Part shown: piece after piece, positions 1 through 7,989 of the stretch
Numbering within the stretch: the stretch's first letter is position 1
Layout: each line of letters starts with the position of its first letter
Assembly: GCA_964404095.1 (NCBI GenBank)
Contig: CAYOIN010000003.1
Span: forward strand, 1 to 51,070
Direction: 5' to 3'
DNA length: 51,070 nt
Origin: CAZLQR01 sp964404095
GTDB lineage: Bacteria; Patescibacteriota; Microgenomatia; UBA1406; GWC2-37-13
Notes under the pieces: generated by a model
Told to the model about the DNA's origin: nothing
Databases searched by the model: none
What the model saw: only the letters and a program-made list of their open reading frames with translations
Made by a program: the position numbers and the translations under genes

Positions 1-107
1 TTATTCTCTCAACCGTTGAGCATATCCGTGCAGAGAAGTTCGCTCCGAAAAAAGGACCGTGGTGCAACTACTGCCCATTCAAAATGGTCTGCGAAGCCTG
101 GCAATAA
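1..107 (+). CDS. C-terminal tail of a PD-(D/E)XK-type nuclease or helicase-nuclease (partial)
   Basis: An open frame (frame 3) enters from the left edge and ends at TAA 105-107. The last 34 residues contain C-N-Y-C-P-F-K-M-V-C followed by a short tail. This CxxC-x5-C pattern resembles the C-terminal iron-sulfur cysteines of Cas4/AddB-like PD-(D/E)XK nuclease domains (PDDEXK_1), which often end UvrD/Rep-type helicases. Only the cysteine tail is visible, so the assignment rests on that pattern; the catalytic core would lie upstream of the window. Confidence 0.5.
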   Translation, partial: ILSTVEHIRAEKFAPKKGPWCNYCPFKMVCEAWQ

Positions 108-135
108 GGAAAAACCGCAATAAACCAAGAAGAAT

Positions 136-150
136 TCCCGCTTCGCGGGA
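136..150. terminator. Small GC hairpin between convergent gene ends
   Basis: TCCCGC-TTC-GCGGGA forms a 6-bp stem with a 3-base loop between two convergent genes (stops at 107 and 158). The bases that follow are only moderately T-rich on the minus strand, so this is a plausible but weak bidirectional terminator. Confidence 0.35.
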
Positions 151-157
151 CCAAGAC

Positions 158-862
158 CTATTGTTTAGGCACTACCAGAGGTGTGATAAAGACGTTCTCG
201 TTGCCATCATTAGGATTCCAGTAGTTGACACCCAGGCCATAATCGTCATCGAAGTTGCCAACATGCAAAGCGTTCGACCAGACGGTTCGAGTTATAGTTC
301 GTGTGCAATTGTAACCGTAGTCTTTACCAAATAGACGAACCCCAGTTGCATCGTGGTGTGCAAAAACGAGATCTACATAGTCGGGCATTTCTCCAATAAC
401 AACCTCTATGTCTTTGATTTCTGCTTCTTGGGTAAGTCTTACTGAGTACGCCCTTATCATCTGCTCCTGTTCTTCGAGAGTTTTCCTGTTTGAGTTGGGG
501 AGGAATAACTGAGCAGGGTCTATGGCAACCTCAGATGATCGTGAAGGCAGAGCTTCAACTTTTCGGTAACTATGAAAATAATCCGACCAAACCGGTCTAC
601 CTTCACCAAGCAGTGACCGAATTGATCTTCCGGTTAGTTCGTGGATTACGAATCCTTCATGCGTGAGCGCTTCACGGGCCTCAGAAGTAAAACGTACAAC
701 CTCAAGGGGAGTCAACTCATGTGACTGAGGACCTGCAGATTGATGGGGAAGTGGAATATCGGATCCTCGCTCTCGAAGAATTGCCGCAATCCGATCTGCA
801 TACCGAGCGTCTTTCGGATCACCAGTTCGTCTCAAGGCGAGTTCGGCTGCGTTCATCGACAT
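158..862 (-). CDS. Hypothetical protein, 234 aa
   Basis: I do not recognise this family. The protein is soluble, with no signal peptide or membrane segment. The N-terminal third is charged and helical (AELALRR, RIAAILRERG). The middle has an EEQEQMIRAY helix. The C-terminal 70 residues are rich in Asp, Asn, Gly and aromatics (FDDDYGLGVNYWNPNDGNE), which suggests a beta-rich, possibly metal-binding fold; that is inference. It is a single-gene unit convergent with the nuclease tail. A TAAAAT hexamer lies 8 bases before the ATG at 862; a second in-frame ATG at 856 is also possible. Amino-acid and codon use look like real coding sequence. Confidence 0.7.
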   Translation of the reverse strand: MSMNAAELALRRTGDPKDARYADRIAAILRERGSDIPLPHQSAGPQSHELTPLEVVRFTSEAREALTHEGFVIHELTGRSIRSLLGEGRPVWSDYFHSYRKVEALPSRSSEVAIDPAQLFLPNSNRKTLEEQEQMIRAYSVRLTQEAEIKDIEVVIGEMPDYVDLVFAHHDATGVRLFGKDYGYNCTRTITRTVWSNALHVGNFDDDYGLGVNYWNPNDGNENVFITPLVVPKQ

Positions 863-870
863 AAGACACT

Positions 871-876
871 ATTTTA
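871..876 (-). promoter_or_regulatory. -10 element of the 234-aa gene
   Basis: TAAAAT on the minus strand, 8 bases before the ATG at 862. No convincing -35. The G-rich tract at 928-958 lies upstream on the same strand. Confidence 0.4.
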
Positions 877-927
877 TCATACTATAAGTTACGTTGCAAT
901 GCCGTACCCTAGCATGGCCCAACCACT

Positions 928-958
928 CCCCAACTACCCCCTCTGCTCCCCCTTCCCC
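928..958 (-). other. Potential G-quadruplex motif
   Basis: On the minus strand there are four G runs of 4, 5, 5 and 4 (complements of C runs at 955-958, 948-952, 937-941 and 928-931) separated by loops of 2, 6 and 5 bases; another GGG lies at 918-920. This meets the usual G-quadruplex pattern. It lies about 55 bases upstream of the -10 of the minus-strand hypothetical gene, on its coding strand. Confidence 0.6.
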
Positions 959-1013
959 TTCACATCGCGTAGGTGTGATGGGAGGCAAAGAGAAATTGTA
1001 AAGGAGTCGCAAA

Positions 1014-1051
1014 AATCACGTTACCATCATTCAAAAGATGGTAACGTGATT
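1014..1051. repeat. Perfect 15-bp inverted repeat
   Basis: The arms at 1014-1028 and 1037-1051 (AATCACGTTACCATC and its exact complement) flank an 8-base loop. On the minus strand the stem is followed by a run of T, so it could be a terminator, but no minus-strand gene lies just upstream. It sits 55 bases before the -10 of the GT2 gene, so a regulator-binding palindrome is the other option. Confidence 0.7.
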
Positions 1052-1105
1052 GCCGAACACGAATCATTTTCGGTATTATCGAGCTACATGTTTCGAGCTT
1101 TGAGC

Positions 1106-1111
1106 TATAAT
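1106..1111 (+). promoter_or_regulatory. -10 element of the GT2 gene
   Basis: A perfect TATAAT, 7 bases before the ATG at 1119. No Shine-Dalgarno site lies in the gap, which fits leaderless initiation. Confidence 0.65.
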
Positions 1112-1118
1112 AGCAACT

Positions 1119-2597
1119 ATGTCTGATCGGATTACGCAGTCGCGCTTTTTTGTACGACTGTTTCACATTATCGTGCCCGTTTTTGCGTGGCTTTTGATTA
1201 CTCTTCCGGTCTGGCTCTCACCGTTTCACCCCGCGATCGTCGCATACTTCATTCTCTCCTTCAACGTCTACTTCTTTTATAAATCCATTATTACGGTCTA
1301 TTACGCGGTCCTTTCCTATAAAACAATTGAGTATCATCAGAAAATCCCCTATCGACAGAAGGTTGCAAAGCTCAAAGATGCGCAGCGCCTTCACCACTTT
1401 GTGGTCATCCCAAACTATAAAGAACCACTGCATAAACTAGCCGAAACACTGGATCAGCTCGCAAAAAATGACTATCCCTTTACCAAACCCGCGATCGTCC
1501 TTGCCTTTGAATCACGTGAGGAAGAGGCCCCGGAGAAGTATCGCGCGATACGGGCGTCGTATGGAAAAATATTCTCCCATATTATCGATACGTACCATAC
1601 CTTATTGCCGGGAGAGGTAGCGGGGAAGGCGAGCAATCAGTCGTATGCATGCCAACAGGTAGAGAAGTACTGTAATGAGAACGGCATTCCACTCGAATCG
1701 GCGCTCATCACCATTGCGGATGCCGACAGCATGTTCCCCAAGAACTACTTCTCATACCTCACCTACGAGTTCATCAAAGATACCGGACGAAAGTATCACT
1801 TCTACTGGGCGCCGGTGCTCCTCTACAACAACTTCTGGAAGCTTCCGTTCTTTCTCCGCATGCAGGCAACGCTGTCCTCAATTTTCCGTCTTGCATTTTT
1901 ATCACAACGAAAGAAGCTTATCCAGATCTCAACCTACACAACGAACCTCTGGCTTCTCAAACAGATTAACTACTGGGACACCGATATCATTCCTGAAGAC
2001 TGGCATATCTATTTCCAGGCATTTTTTGCGTTTGGGGAAAAGGTGAAAACACTGCCACTGTTTACCATCATTAACGGTGATGCAGTCTACTCTGGTGGCG
2101 TCATCAAGACCATCATCAACCGCTATGAACAGGAGAAACGATGGGCATGGGGTGTGAGCGACATCGGTTACGCGCTCACACATAGTTTTAAAAATACCGA
2201 TATACCCTTTCTCACGAAGATTCGAAAAGTAACCTACCTGATCGAGACTCATCTCCTCTGGCCAACCTCCTTCTTCATTCTTACGGTCAGCGCCTTGATT
2301 CCACCATTGGTCAATCCTGTGTTTAAGCGAACGGTTCTCGGGTTTCTCCTTCCCCAGTTCTCCAGTCTCATTCTTACGCTCTCGACCTCATTTCTTCTCG
2401 TCTATACCTATCTTGATGTGAAGCTCAGAAAAAAACTCGCTCAAAAAACTCCACTCTACCATCTCCCATTTTTGATTATTCAGTGGTACCTCCTCCCAAT
2501 TGTCTCATTTGTGCTTTCATCGCTCCCTGCCTTGGATGCACACACCCGGATGATCTTCGGAAAAAAACTCGACTATAAGGTGACAGAAAAAGTTTAG
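1119..2597 (+). CDS. Membrane glycosyltransferase, family 2 (cellulose-synthase-like)
   Basis: Processive-type GT2 enzyme, 492 aa, expected in the cytoplasmic membrane. Two N-terminal membrane segments (about 14-34 and 38-64) precede the catalytic domain. Visible motifs are VVIPNYKEP near 95-103, DAD at 201-203 (nucleotide-sugar and metal binding), PED at 292-294 (catalytic base region) and QEKRW at 338-342, the Q/RxxRW signature of processive GT2 enzymes. At least three membrane segments follow after residue 365. The donor sugar cannot be read from sequence. It starts the surface-glycan block and is followed 30 bases later by a GT39-like gene. The start is fixed by TATAAT 7 bases upstream. 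Confidence 0.85.
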   Translation: MSDRITQSRFFVRLFHIIVPVFAWLLITLPVWLSPFHPAIVAYFILSFNVYFFYKSIITVYYAVLSYKTIEYHQKIPYRQKVAKLKDAQRLHHFVVIPNYKEPLHKLAETLDQLAKNDYPFTKPAIVLAFESREEEAPEKYRAIRASYGKIFSHIIDTYHTLLPGEVAGKASNQSYACQQVEKYCNENGIPLESALITIADADSMFPKNYFSYLTYEFIKDTGRKYHFYWAPVLLYNNFWKLPFFLRMQATLSSIFRLAFLSQRKKLIQISTYTTNLWLLKQINYWDTDIIPEDWHIYFQAFFAFGEKVKTLPLFTIINGDAVYSGGVIKTIINRYEQEKRWAWGVSDIGYALTHSFKNTDIPFLTKIRKVTYLIETHLLWPTSFFILTVSALIPPLVNPVFKRTVLGFLLPQFSSLILTLSTSFLLVYTYLDVKLRKKLAQKTPLYHLPFLIIQWYLLPIVSFVLSSLPALDAHTRMIFGKKLDYKVTEKV

Positions 2598-2627
2598 TAC
2601 ACTGATTCTACCGTCGAATTTTTTACC

Positions 2628-3914
2628 ATGCTGAACTTTTTCCTCACCAAGACCCCATTTATATTCTTCACCCAGAGTTTCTGGAGAGACGAAGCATTTA
2701 CCTTCCTCATGGCGCGGCAGTCCATCGGCGAGATTGTTATGTCGACCGTAAAAGACTTCAGTCCACCGCTGTACTACATTGTTCTCCATTACTGGATGAT
2801 GATCTTTGGGCAGTCCGAAATCGCACTTCGCTCACTCTCACTCGTTTTTTTCTTTGCAACGATCTACACCGTCGATCATATCCTTTCTGAAGTGCTCCAT
2901 GTACGAAAGCTTCATCGCATCCTATCGCTTCTTGTCCTGCTTCTGAATCCATTCCTGCTCTACTATGCTGCTGAGGCTCGCATGTATACGATGGCAGCGT
3001 TTTTGGTGACACTCTCTTGGTATGCGTTTATGACCGGAAAGCGACGGCTTCACATCGGAGCTGCCGCATGCGCAATCTATACTCACTACTTCACCGTACT
3101 CGCCCTCCTTGCACAGTTCATAGCGTATCGAATATTCCATAAATCGTCTGGGTATCGCTCATTTGTAGGTATTGGAATAATGTTTCTCCCTTGGGCGCTT
3201 TTCTCACTCATCTTTCATGGATCCTCAGAGAGCGCGTTCTGGATTCCTTCCCCGACCATTTCAACTATTCAGTCGCTTCCGGGAATACTATTTACTGGCT
3301 TCGAGCAGTCATTTCATTCCGGATCCGCGTGGCTGAGATACTTTACGCTTACCGGATTTGTGGTAACGGTGTTTGGGCTCTTCTCTGCAATCATGCGGCG
3401 TGATCGGACAGCGACACTCCTCCTTCTCTGGACGTGGGTTCCGCCGCTCCTCTTGTTGTTCGTCGCTCTGGTAAAACCATTCTTCCTTCCTCGTTACGTT
3501 ATTTACTCCACGGTCGGTATTTCATTGCTTGCTGCATATACGTTTCACCGGCTTCCAAAACACGCAGCGACCGCTGCATTTGCGATGCTCCTTTTCATAT
3601 CGGTTCAGTTTAATCTCGTTCAGGCGACGCAGCGCACGAAGGCAAACCTCCGTGCTACCATTGGGGCGATACAGAAGGAAATGCAACCGGGCGATCTCAT
3701 CTATGTTGAAAGCGAGCTCGATTTTCACACGGCTCAGTACTACGCAGGTATCGATTCCGTATTCTTATATCGTAAAGATTACCGCGAGCTCCCAGAGTAC
3801 GTCGGGAAGGTTCTCATTTCTGAAGATCGTGTAACCGCTACGCTTCCTCCATTCCCTCGGAAAGCATACATCCTTCACCCAAATCTCCAGTACGATATTC
3901 AGTCGATTCACTGA
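2628..3914 (+). CDS. Multi-pass glycosyltransferase, GT39/ArnT-like
   Basis: A 428-aa polytopic membrane protein of the dolichyl-phosphate-mannose mannosyltransferase (PMT_2) type. WRDEAFT at 19-25 is the W-x-D-E loop with the catalytic acidic residue after the first membrane segment. AAEARMYT near 114-121 matches the second conserved loop. About nine membrane segments follow, then a soluble C-terminal domain from about 345. Such enzymes move a sugar from a polyprenyl-phosphate carrier to an acceptor outside the cell; the 12215-13333 gene could make that carrier. The N-terminus before WRDE is short, and the frame back to the previous gene's TAG offers no other start. It has no clear -10 or Shine-Dalgarno site of its own and is probably cotranscribed with the GT2 gene. 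Confidence 0.8.
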   Translation: MLNFFLTKTPFIFFTQSFWRDEAFTFLMARQSIGEIVMSTVKDFSPPLYYIVLHYWMMIFGQSEIALRSLSLVFFFATIYTVDHILSEVLHVRKLHRILSLLVLLLNPFLLYYAAEARMYTMAAFLVTLSWYAFMTGKRRLHIGAAACAIYTHYFTVLALLAQFIAYRIFHKSSGYRSFVGIGIMFLPWALFSLIFHGSSESAFWIPSPTISTIQSLPGILFTGFEQSFHSGSAWLRYFTLTGFVVTVFGLFSAIMRRDRTATLLLLWTWVPPLLLLFVALVKPFFLPRYVIYSTVGISLLAAYTFHRLPKHAATAAFAMLLFISVQFNLVQATQRTKANLRATIGAIQKEMQPGDLIYVESELDFHTAQYYAGIDSVFLYRKDYRELPEYVGKVLISEDRVTATLPPFPRKAYILHPNLQYDIQSIH

Positions 3915-3949
3915 GCCATTTCAAGAGATGACATGCGGTGCAATTCATG

Positions 3950-3955
3950 TATAAT
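3950..3955 (+). promoter_or_regulatory. -10 element of glyA
   Basis: TATAAT, exactly 6 bases before the ATG at 3962. It selects that ATG over the in-frame ATGs at 3938 and 3947, which lie before or inside the promoter. Confidence 0.75.
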
Positions 3956-3961
3956 AGCGTC

Positions 3962-5299
3962 ATGAAATACCTTCTCAAAACCGACAAAGAAATCGCAAAC
4001 CTCATCAAGCTAGAAGACAAACGTCAAGAGCAAACGCTCATGATGATCCCGTCTGAGAACACTGCATCCTATGCTGTCGAGGAGGCGGTTGGCTCGTCGT
4101 TCGGAAATAAATATGCAGAAGGATATCCGACTAGACGATACTATCAAGGCCAGGAGTTTGCGGACAAGCTCGAAGCACTCGTGATCGACCGTGCAAAAAA
4201 GCTCTTTAAGGTAAAACATGTAAATGTTCAGGCGTTGTCTGGCTCTCCAGCGAACTTTGCGGTCTACACCGGGCTCCTGAAACCTGGAGCAAAGATCATG
4301 GGCCTTTCGTTAAGCTCCGGTGGTCATCTCACCCATGGAGCAAAACGCAATGCAAGTAGCATCTACTTTACCGCGGTGAACTACGATACACGGCCGGATG
4401 GAACTATTGACTACGAGGCGGTTCGCAAGCTTGCGAAGAAAGAGAAGCCGGATATCATCGTAGCAGGCACCACTGCCTATGCACGAATTTTGAACTGGAA
4501 AAAGTTTGCAGAAATCGCAGATGAGGTCGGTGCACTATTGCTTGCAGATATGTCGCACATTGCCGGACTCGTCGCTGCGGGCGTCTATCCATCTCCGGTT
4601 CCTCACGTCCATATCGTAACAACCACAACACACAAAACGCTTCGTGGACCTCGTGGAGCGCTCATCATGGTTACGGCCAAAGGTCTCAAAAAGGATCCAG
4701 ACCTCGGTTCGAAGATCGATAAGGCGATCATCCCCGGCATCCAAGGAGGACCACACTTGAATACCATCGCAGGAATCGGAGTCGCCCTAAAAGAGGCGTC
4801 GGCGAAGTCATTTATTCCGTACGCAAAACAGATTGTCAAAAATGCTGCTACGCTCGCCACCGAACTCAAGAAGTACGATTTTACGCTCGTCACCGGCGGA
4901 ACCGACTCACACCTCCTCTTGATCGACTGCAGGAACAAGGGTCTGCTCGGTAACACCGTCGCCGAAGCCTGTGAGGCAGTGAATATTGTTCTCAATCGAA
5001 ATGGCGTACCGTTTGATCCAAATCCACCGTTTTATCCATCGGGAATTCGACTCGGCACACCCGGTGTTACATCGCGTCGCATGAAAGAGAAAGAGATGAA
5101 GGTTATTGCAGCTTGCATAAACGAGACCGTGAACCTCGTCTCAGAAACAAAGAAAAAACTGAAGATTACCGACGAACAAGAACGTAAAACCGAGATCCGG
5201 GCAATGCTCATCAAGAAGACAACCGGTCTCTTGGCAATTCGCAAACGGATTGGCGCGCTCTGTGCATCGTTTCCGCTGCGAAAAAACTATTCAGTATGA
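3962..5299 (+). CDS. glyA: Serine hydroxymethyltransferase
   Basis: PLP enzyme that interconverts serine and glycine with tetrahydrofolate, supplying one-carbon units. The 445-aa protein shows the SHMT landmarks: IPSENTAS near 29-36, NKYAEGYPTRRYY near 49-61, LSSGGHLTHG near 117-126, ADMSHIAG with the PLP-contacting Asp near 196, and TTTHKTLRGPRG with the Schiff-base Lys at 225. The C-terminus is longer than usual (typically about 415-420 aa). Its stop overlaps the next start by ATGA, so translation is probably coupled. The start at 3962 is chosen from the TATAAT placed 6 bases upstream and from homology; the longer frame from 3938 would read through the promoter. Confidence 0.97.
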   Translation: MKYLLKTDKEIANLIKLEDKRQEQTLMMIPSENTASYAVEEAVGSSFGNKYAEGYPTRRYYQGQEFADKLEALVIDRAKKLFKVKHVNVQALSGSPANFAVYTGLLKPGAKIMGLSLSSGGHLTHGAKRNASSIYFTAVNYDTRPDGTIDYEAVRKLAKKEKPDIIVAGTTAYARILNWKKFAEIADEVGALLLADMSHIAGLVAAGVYPSPVPHVHIVTTTTHKTLRGPRGALIMVTAKGLKKDPDLGSKIDKAIIPGIQGGPHLNTIAGIGVALKEASAKSFIPYAKQIVKNAATLATELKKYDFTLVTGGTDSHLLLIDCRNKGLLGNTVAEACEAVNIVLNRNGVPFDPNPPFYPSGIRLGTPGVTSRRMKEKEMKVIAACINETVNLVSETKKKLKITDEQERKTEIRAMLIKKTTGLLAIRKRIGALCASFPLRKNYSV

Positions 5300-5601
5300 T
5301 CTATTTGCTCATCGCTGCAAATATTCTCATGATTGTGACCTTCGCATTTTCTTTTCGGACGCTTCCACCGATGATTCCGCTCTTCTACTCAAAACCAGAG
5401 GGTGAGCTACAACTCGGTGCATGGTGGCTCATTACGATCCTTCCCCTGTGTATGAATCTCCTCTATGCGATCAATGTAAAACTTACCCGAAAACTCTTTT
5501 CGGAGTCAGACTTCGCCAACAAAATTATTCTGTATGCGAACCTTGCGATCATCATTATCTTCACAGCGCTCTGTATTAAAATAGTATCATTGGTTTCATG
5601 A
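5296..5601 (+). CDS. Small membrane protein, 101 aa, DUF1648-like
   Basis: Three predicted membrane segments (about 1-20, 41-61, 79-99). The loop after the first has LPPMIPLFYS-x-PEGELQLG, which resembles the LP-x-IP-x-HF core of DUF1648/SdpI-like proteins, but the match is loose. It overlaps glyA upstream and the WecA-like gene downstream by ATGA, so it sits in a tightly coupled three-gene operon. Its function is unknown; the position suggests an envelope role. Confidence 0.75.
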   Translation: MIYLLIAANILMIVTFAFSFRTLPPMIPLFYSKPEGELQLGAWWLITILPLCMNLLYAINVKLTRKLFSESDFANKIILYANLAIIIIFTALCIKIVSLVS

Positions 5602-6671
5602 TCCCGTTACTTGCGCTCATCCTTTCCGCTGCGCTCGCATACTGCTTTACCATACCAACGATTTGGCTTGCAAAAAAGCTCAATCTCGTCACAAATAAAA
5701 AGACTCGTTTTCACCCAGCACATACGCATACCGGGATTATTCCACGTGCAGGTGGTGTCCCGATCTTCCTCGCATTTCTGTTCACCTCGCTCCTCTTTCT
5801 TCCGTCCGAGAAAATTGTTATCGGAATGATTCTTGCCAGCTTTTTACACATCCTCATCGGACTGTACGATGACTACATTGACAGCTCGCCGTATGCGCGA
5901 TTTCTTGGCAACTTTCTGGTTGCCGGTCTTGTTGTCGCAGCGGGACTAGGTATTCCATACCTAACCAATCCATTCGGTGGCGTTATTCGATTCGATTCGA
6001 TCATCTGGACCGTTCAGTTCTTTGGACCACATAGTTTGATGGTTGTTGGCGACACGCTTGCGGTACTGTGGCTTGTCTGGACCACGAATATGGTGAACTG
6101 GAGCAAGGGTGTCGACGGGCAACTTCCGGGATTTGTAGCAATCGCGGGCATCTTCCTTGGACTCCTCTCACAGCGATTTGTAGCACATGATATTCACGCG
6201 CAAACCGTGATGATCCTCTCCTTCATTATGGCAGGAGCATACCTCGGATTCCTCCCCTTCAACTTCTACCCGCAGCAGATCATGCCAGGGTATGGCGGTG
6301 GAGGACTTGCCGGGCTTTGGCTTGGAATCCTCGCGATCCTCTCCTTTGGCAAAATAGGTACCGCAGTTCTCATTCTTGCTATTCCCACTACCGACGCGGT
6401 CTACAGCATCATTCGCCGAATCCGAAACAAACAGTCACCGTTCCGGGCAGACTGGGGTCACTTCCATCATCGCCTTCTCGAACTGGGCTGGGGGCGACGA
6501 AGAATTGCAATCTTTTACTGGGCGGTGTCGGCGGTACTCGGAGTGGCAAGTTTATTTCTGCAGGGAATTGAGAAGGTACTTGCATTCATTACCGTAAGTA
6601 TCGCGCTTCTCGCCTTTATCATGATCATCGATAAGCTGAAAATCAAGAAGTTCGATAATCGCTACCACTAA
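5598..6671 (+). CDS. Polyprenyl-phosphate sugar-phosphate transferase, WecA/TagO-like
   Basis: A 357-aa, about ten-pass membrane enzyme of the GT4 (MraY/WecA) superfamily, which loads a sugar-1-phosphate onto undecaprenyl phosphate and starts a lipid-linked glycan. Visible are IPRAGGVP near 48-55, the GLYDDYID Mg-binding Asp pair near 88-95, NMVNWSKGVDG near 164-174, and RADWGHFHHRL near 284-294, the WecA-type HIHH loop. Unusually, the DGLDG-type motif reads KGVDG: its first Asp is Lys. ATGA coupling with the previous gene supports the start. The substrate (GlcNAc-P or other) cannot be read from sequence. Confidence 0.88.
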   Translation: MIPLLALILSAALAYCFTIPTIWLAKKLNLVTNKKTRFHPAHTHTGIIPRAGGVPIFLAFLFTSLLFLPSEKIVIGMILASFLHILIGLYDDYIDSSPYARFLGNFLVAGLVVAAGLGIPYLTNPFGGVIRFDSIIWTVQFFGPHSLMVVGDTLAVLWLVWTTNMVNWSKGVDGQLPGFVAIAGIFLGLLSQRFVAHDIHAQTVMILSFIMAGAYLGFLPFNFYPQQIMPGYGGGGLAGLWLGILAILSFGKIGTAVLILAIPTTDAVYSIIRRIRNKQSPFRADWGHFHHRLLELGWGRRRIAIFYWAVSAVLGVASLFLQGIEKVLAFITVSIALLAFIMIIDKLKIKKFDNRYH

Positions 6672-6712
6672 CCGTTCCTATTATTCAGCACGAATAAGGC
6701 AGGAAATGACGT

Positions 6713-7951
6713 ATGAAGTACATTATTAAAACCTTTGGGTGTCAACAAAACCACGCCGACTCTGAGCGAATCGAACAGTCGTTCGCAGCCAGAGGCATTA
6801 CTCCTGCTCATTCATATGAGGAAGCGAACTACGTCATCATTAACACCTGCATGATCCGGGAGTCTGCGGAGAACCGCGTGTACGGACTCGTCAACAATCT
6901 CGGACTTCTAAAAACAGAGAAGGAACGGCACAATGAATTTTTTAAGATTATTGTGACCGGTTGTATGGTTGGTATGGCACTGCGTGATGGTACCGGTGTC
7001 TTCCTGAAAAAAATCCGGGAGGCGATGCCTGCTGCAGATGAGTTTCTTCCGGTAGAAGAGATCGGATTTGATATCGAGCCGGTTCGCCAAAGTGCCCAGC
7101 ATGCATGGGTTCCGATCGCAAATGGGTGCAACAACTTCTGCACCTTCTGCGTGGTTCCGTTTACTCGAGGTCGCGAGATCAGTCGTCCATTTCACGAGAT
7201 AATTCACGAATGTGAACAGCTAAAAAAGAAGGGGTTTACCTCGGTGACACTGCTTGGTCAGAATGTGAACTCATACGGTTCTGATCTTCTTCTTGGGGAG
7301 TCGAACATTCAGACTCAACGAGACCTGGAAAAGACCTACTTTAGCGATTCGAAAACGCTCACCAATCCTCGGGTGAAGATTTCGTTCAAGCTCAACGGAA
7401 AGGCGATCGAGCCAATCTACGTAAAGCACCTCGGTCGTTTTCGGATTCCCACACTGTTTCCCTACCTTCTTGAGGCCGTTGCGCGCCTCGGTTTTGAGAA
7501 GGTTGATTTCTACTCCTCAAACCCTTGGGACTTCTCTGATGAGCTAATCGATGTTATTGCACGAAATAAAAACATCACCCGCGATCTTCATATCCCGGTG
7601 CAGTCGGGAGATACTGAAGTGCTCAAACGGATGAATCGTTGGTACTCATCAGAGGATTATCGCGCGCTCGTAGGGAAGATAAAGTCTAAGATTCCAGAGG
7701 TTCGCATTGGAACAGATATTATTGTCGGTTTCCCCGGTGAGACCGATGCTGAGTTTGAGAATACCGTACGACTTGCCAAGGACATAGGATTTTCCAAAGC
7801 TTACCTCGCGATGTACTCTCAGCGACCGCTCACGTCTGCGACCAAGCTCATGAAGGACTCGGTTCCTCACCCGATAAAGAAAAAGCGCTGGAAGGTACTC
7901 GAGGAACTCATCAATCTTCCAAATCTCTCGGCAGCATCGGCTCGGAGCTGA
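6713..7951 (+). CDS. miaB: tRNA 2-methylthioadenosine synthase, MiaB family, lacking TRAM
   Basis: Radical-SAM methylthiotransferase expected to modify A37 of tRNAs; 412 aa. The N-terminal UPF0004 domain has the three cluster cysteines C10, C46 and C84. The radical-SAM motif is C139-x3-C143-x2-C146 (CNNFCTFC), followed by TRGRE. TLLGQNVNSYG near 179-189 and IPVQSGD are MiaB-type. Two departures stand out: an insert of roughly 55 residues at about 191-246 between GQNVNSYG and the LFPYLLEAV helix, and an abrupt end after LINLPNL with no C-terminal TRAM domain (the family is usually 435-450 aa). An AGGA lies 10-13 bases upstream of the ATG, so this gene may use a weak Shine-Dalgarno start. Confidence 0.9.
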   Translation: MKYIIKTFGCQQNHADSERIEQSFAARGITPAHSYEEANYVIINTCMIRESAENRVYGLVNNLGLLKTEKERHNEFFKIIVTGCMVGMALRDGTGVFLKKIREAMPAADEFLPVEEIGFDIEPVRQSAQHAWVPIANGCNNFCTFCVVPFTRGREISRPFHEIIHECEQLKKKGFTSVTLLGQNVNSYGSDLLLGESNIQTQRDLEKTYFSDSKTLTNPRVKISFKLNGKAIEPIYVKHLGRFRIPTLFPYLLEAVARLGFEKVDFYSSNPWDFSDELIDVIARNKNITRDLHIPVQSGDTEVLKRMNRWYSSEDYRALVGKIKSKIPEVRIGTDIIVGFPGETDAEFENTVRLAKDIGFSKAYLAMYSQRPLTSATKLMKDSVPHPIKKKRWKVLEELINLPNLSAASARS

Positions 7952-7955
7952 GTCA

Positions 7956-7983
7956 TTGAGGTCGGGAGAAAATACGCTATAAT
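7956..7983 (+). promoter_or_regulatory. Promoter of rmlB
   Basis: TTGAGG (7956-7961), 16-base spacer, TATAAT (7978-7983), then exactly 6 bases to the ATG at 7990. The expected start of transcription falls on the A of the start codon. Confidence 0.75.
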
Positions 7984-7989
7984 CTTTGT

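Noticed and set aside
740..1126. Plus-strand frame of 128 codons across the first intergenic region
   Set aside because: It runs antisense to a real gene, then through the C-rich tract and the hairpin; no promoter or start signal, and the composition is not protein-like.
1675..2046. Alternative frame of 123 codons inside the GT2 gene
   Set aside because: Ser/Arg/Thr-rich shadow of the real frame with no motif or start signal.
3938..3961. Earlier in-frame ATGs for glyA
   Set aside because: They lie before or within the sequence around the TATAAT at 3950 and add residues with no match to the SHMT N-terminus.
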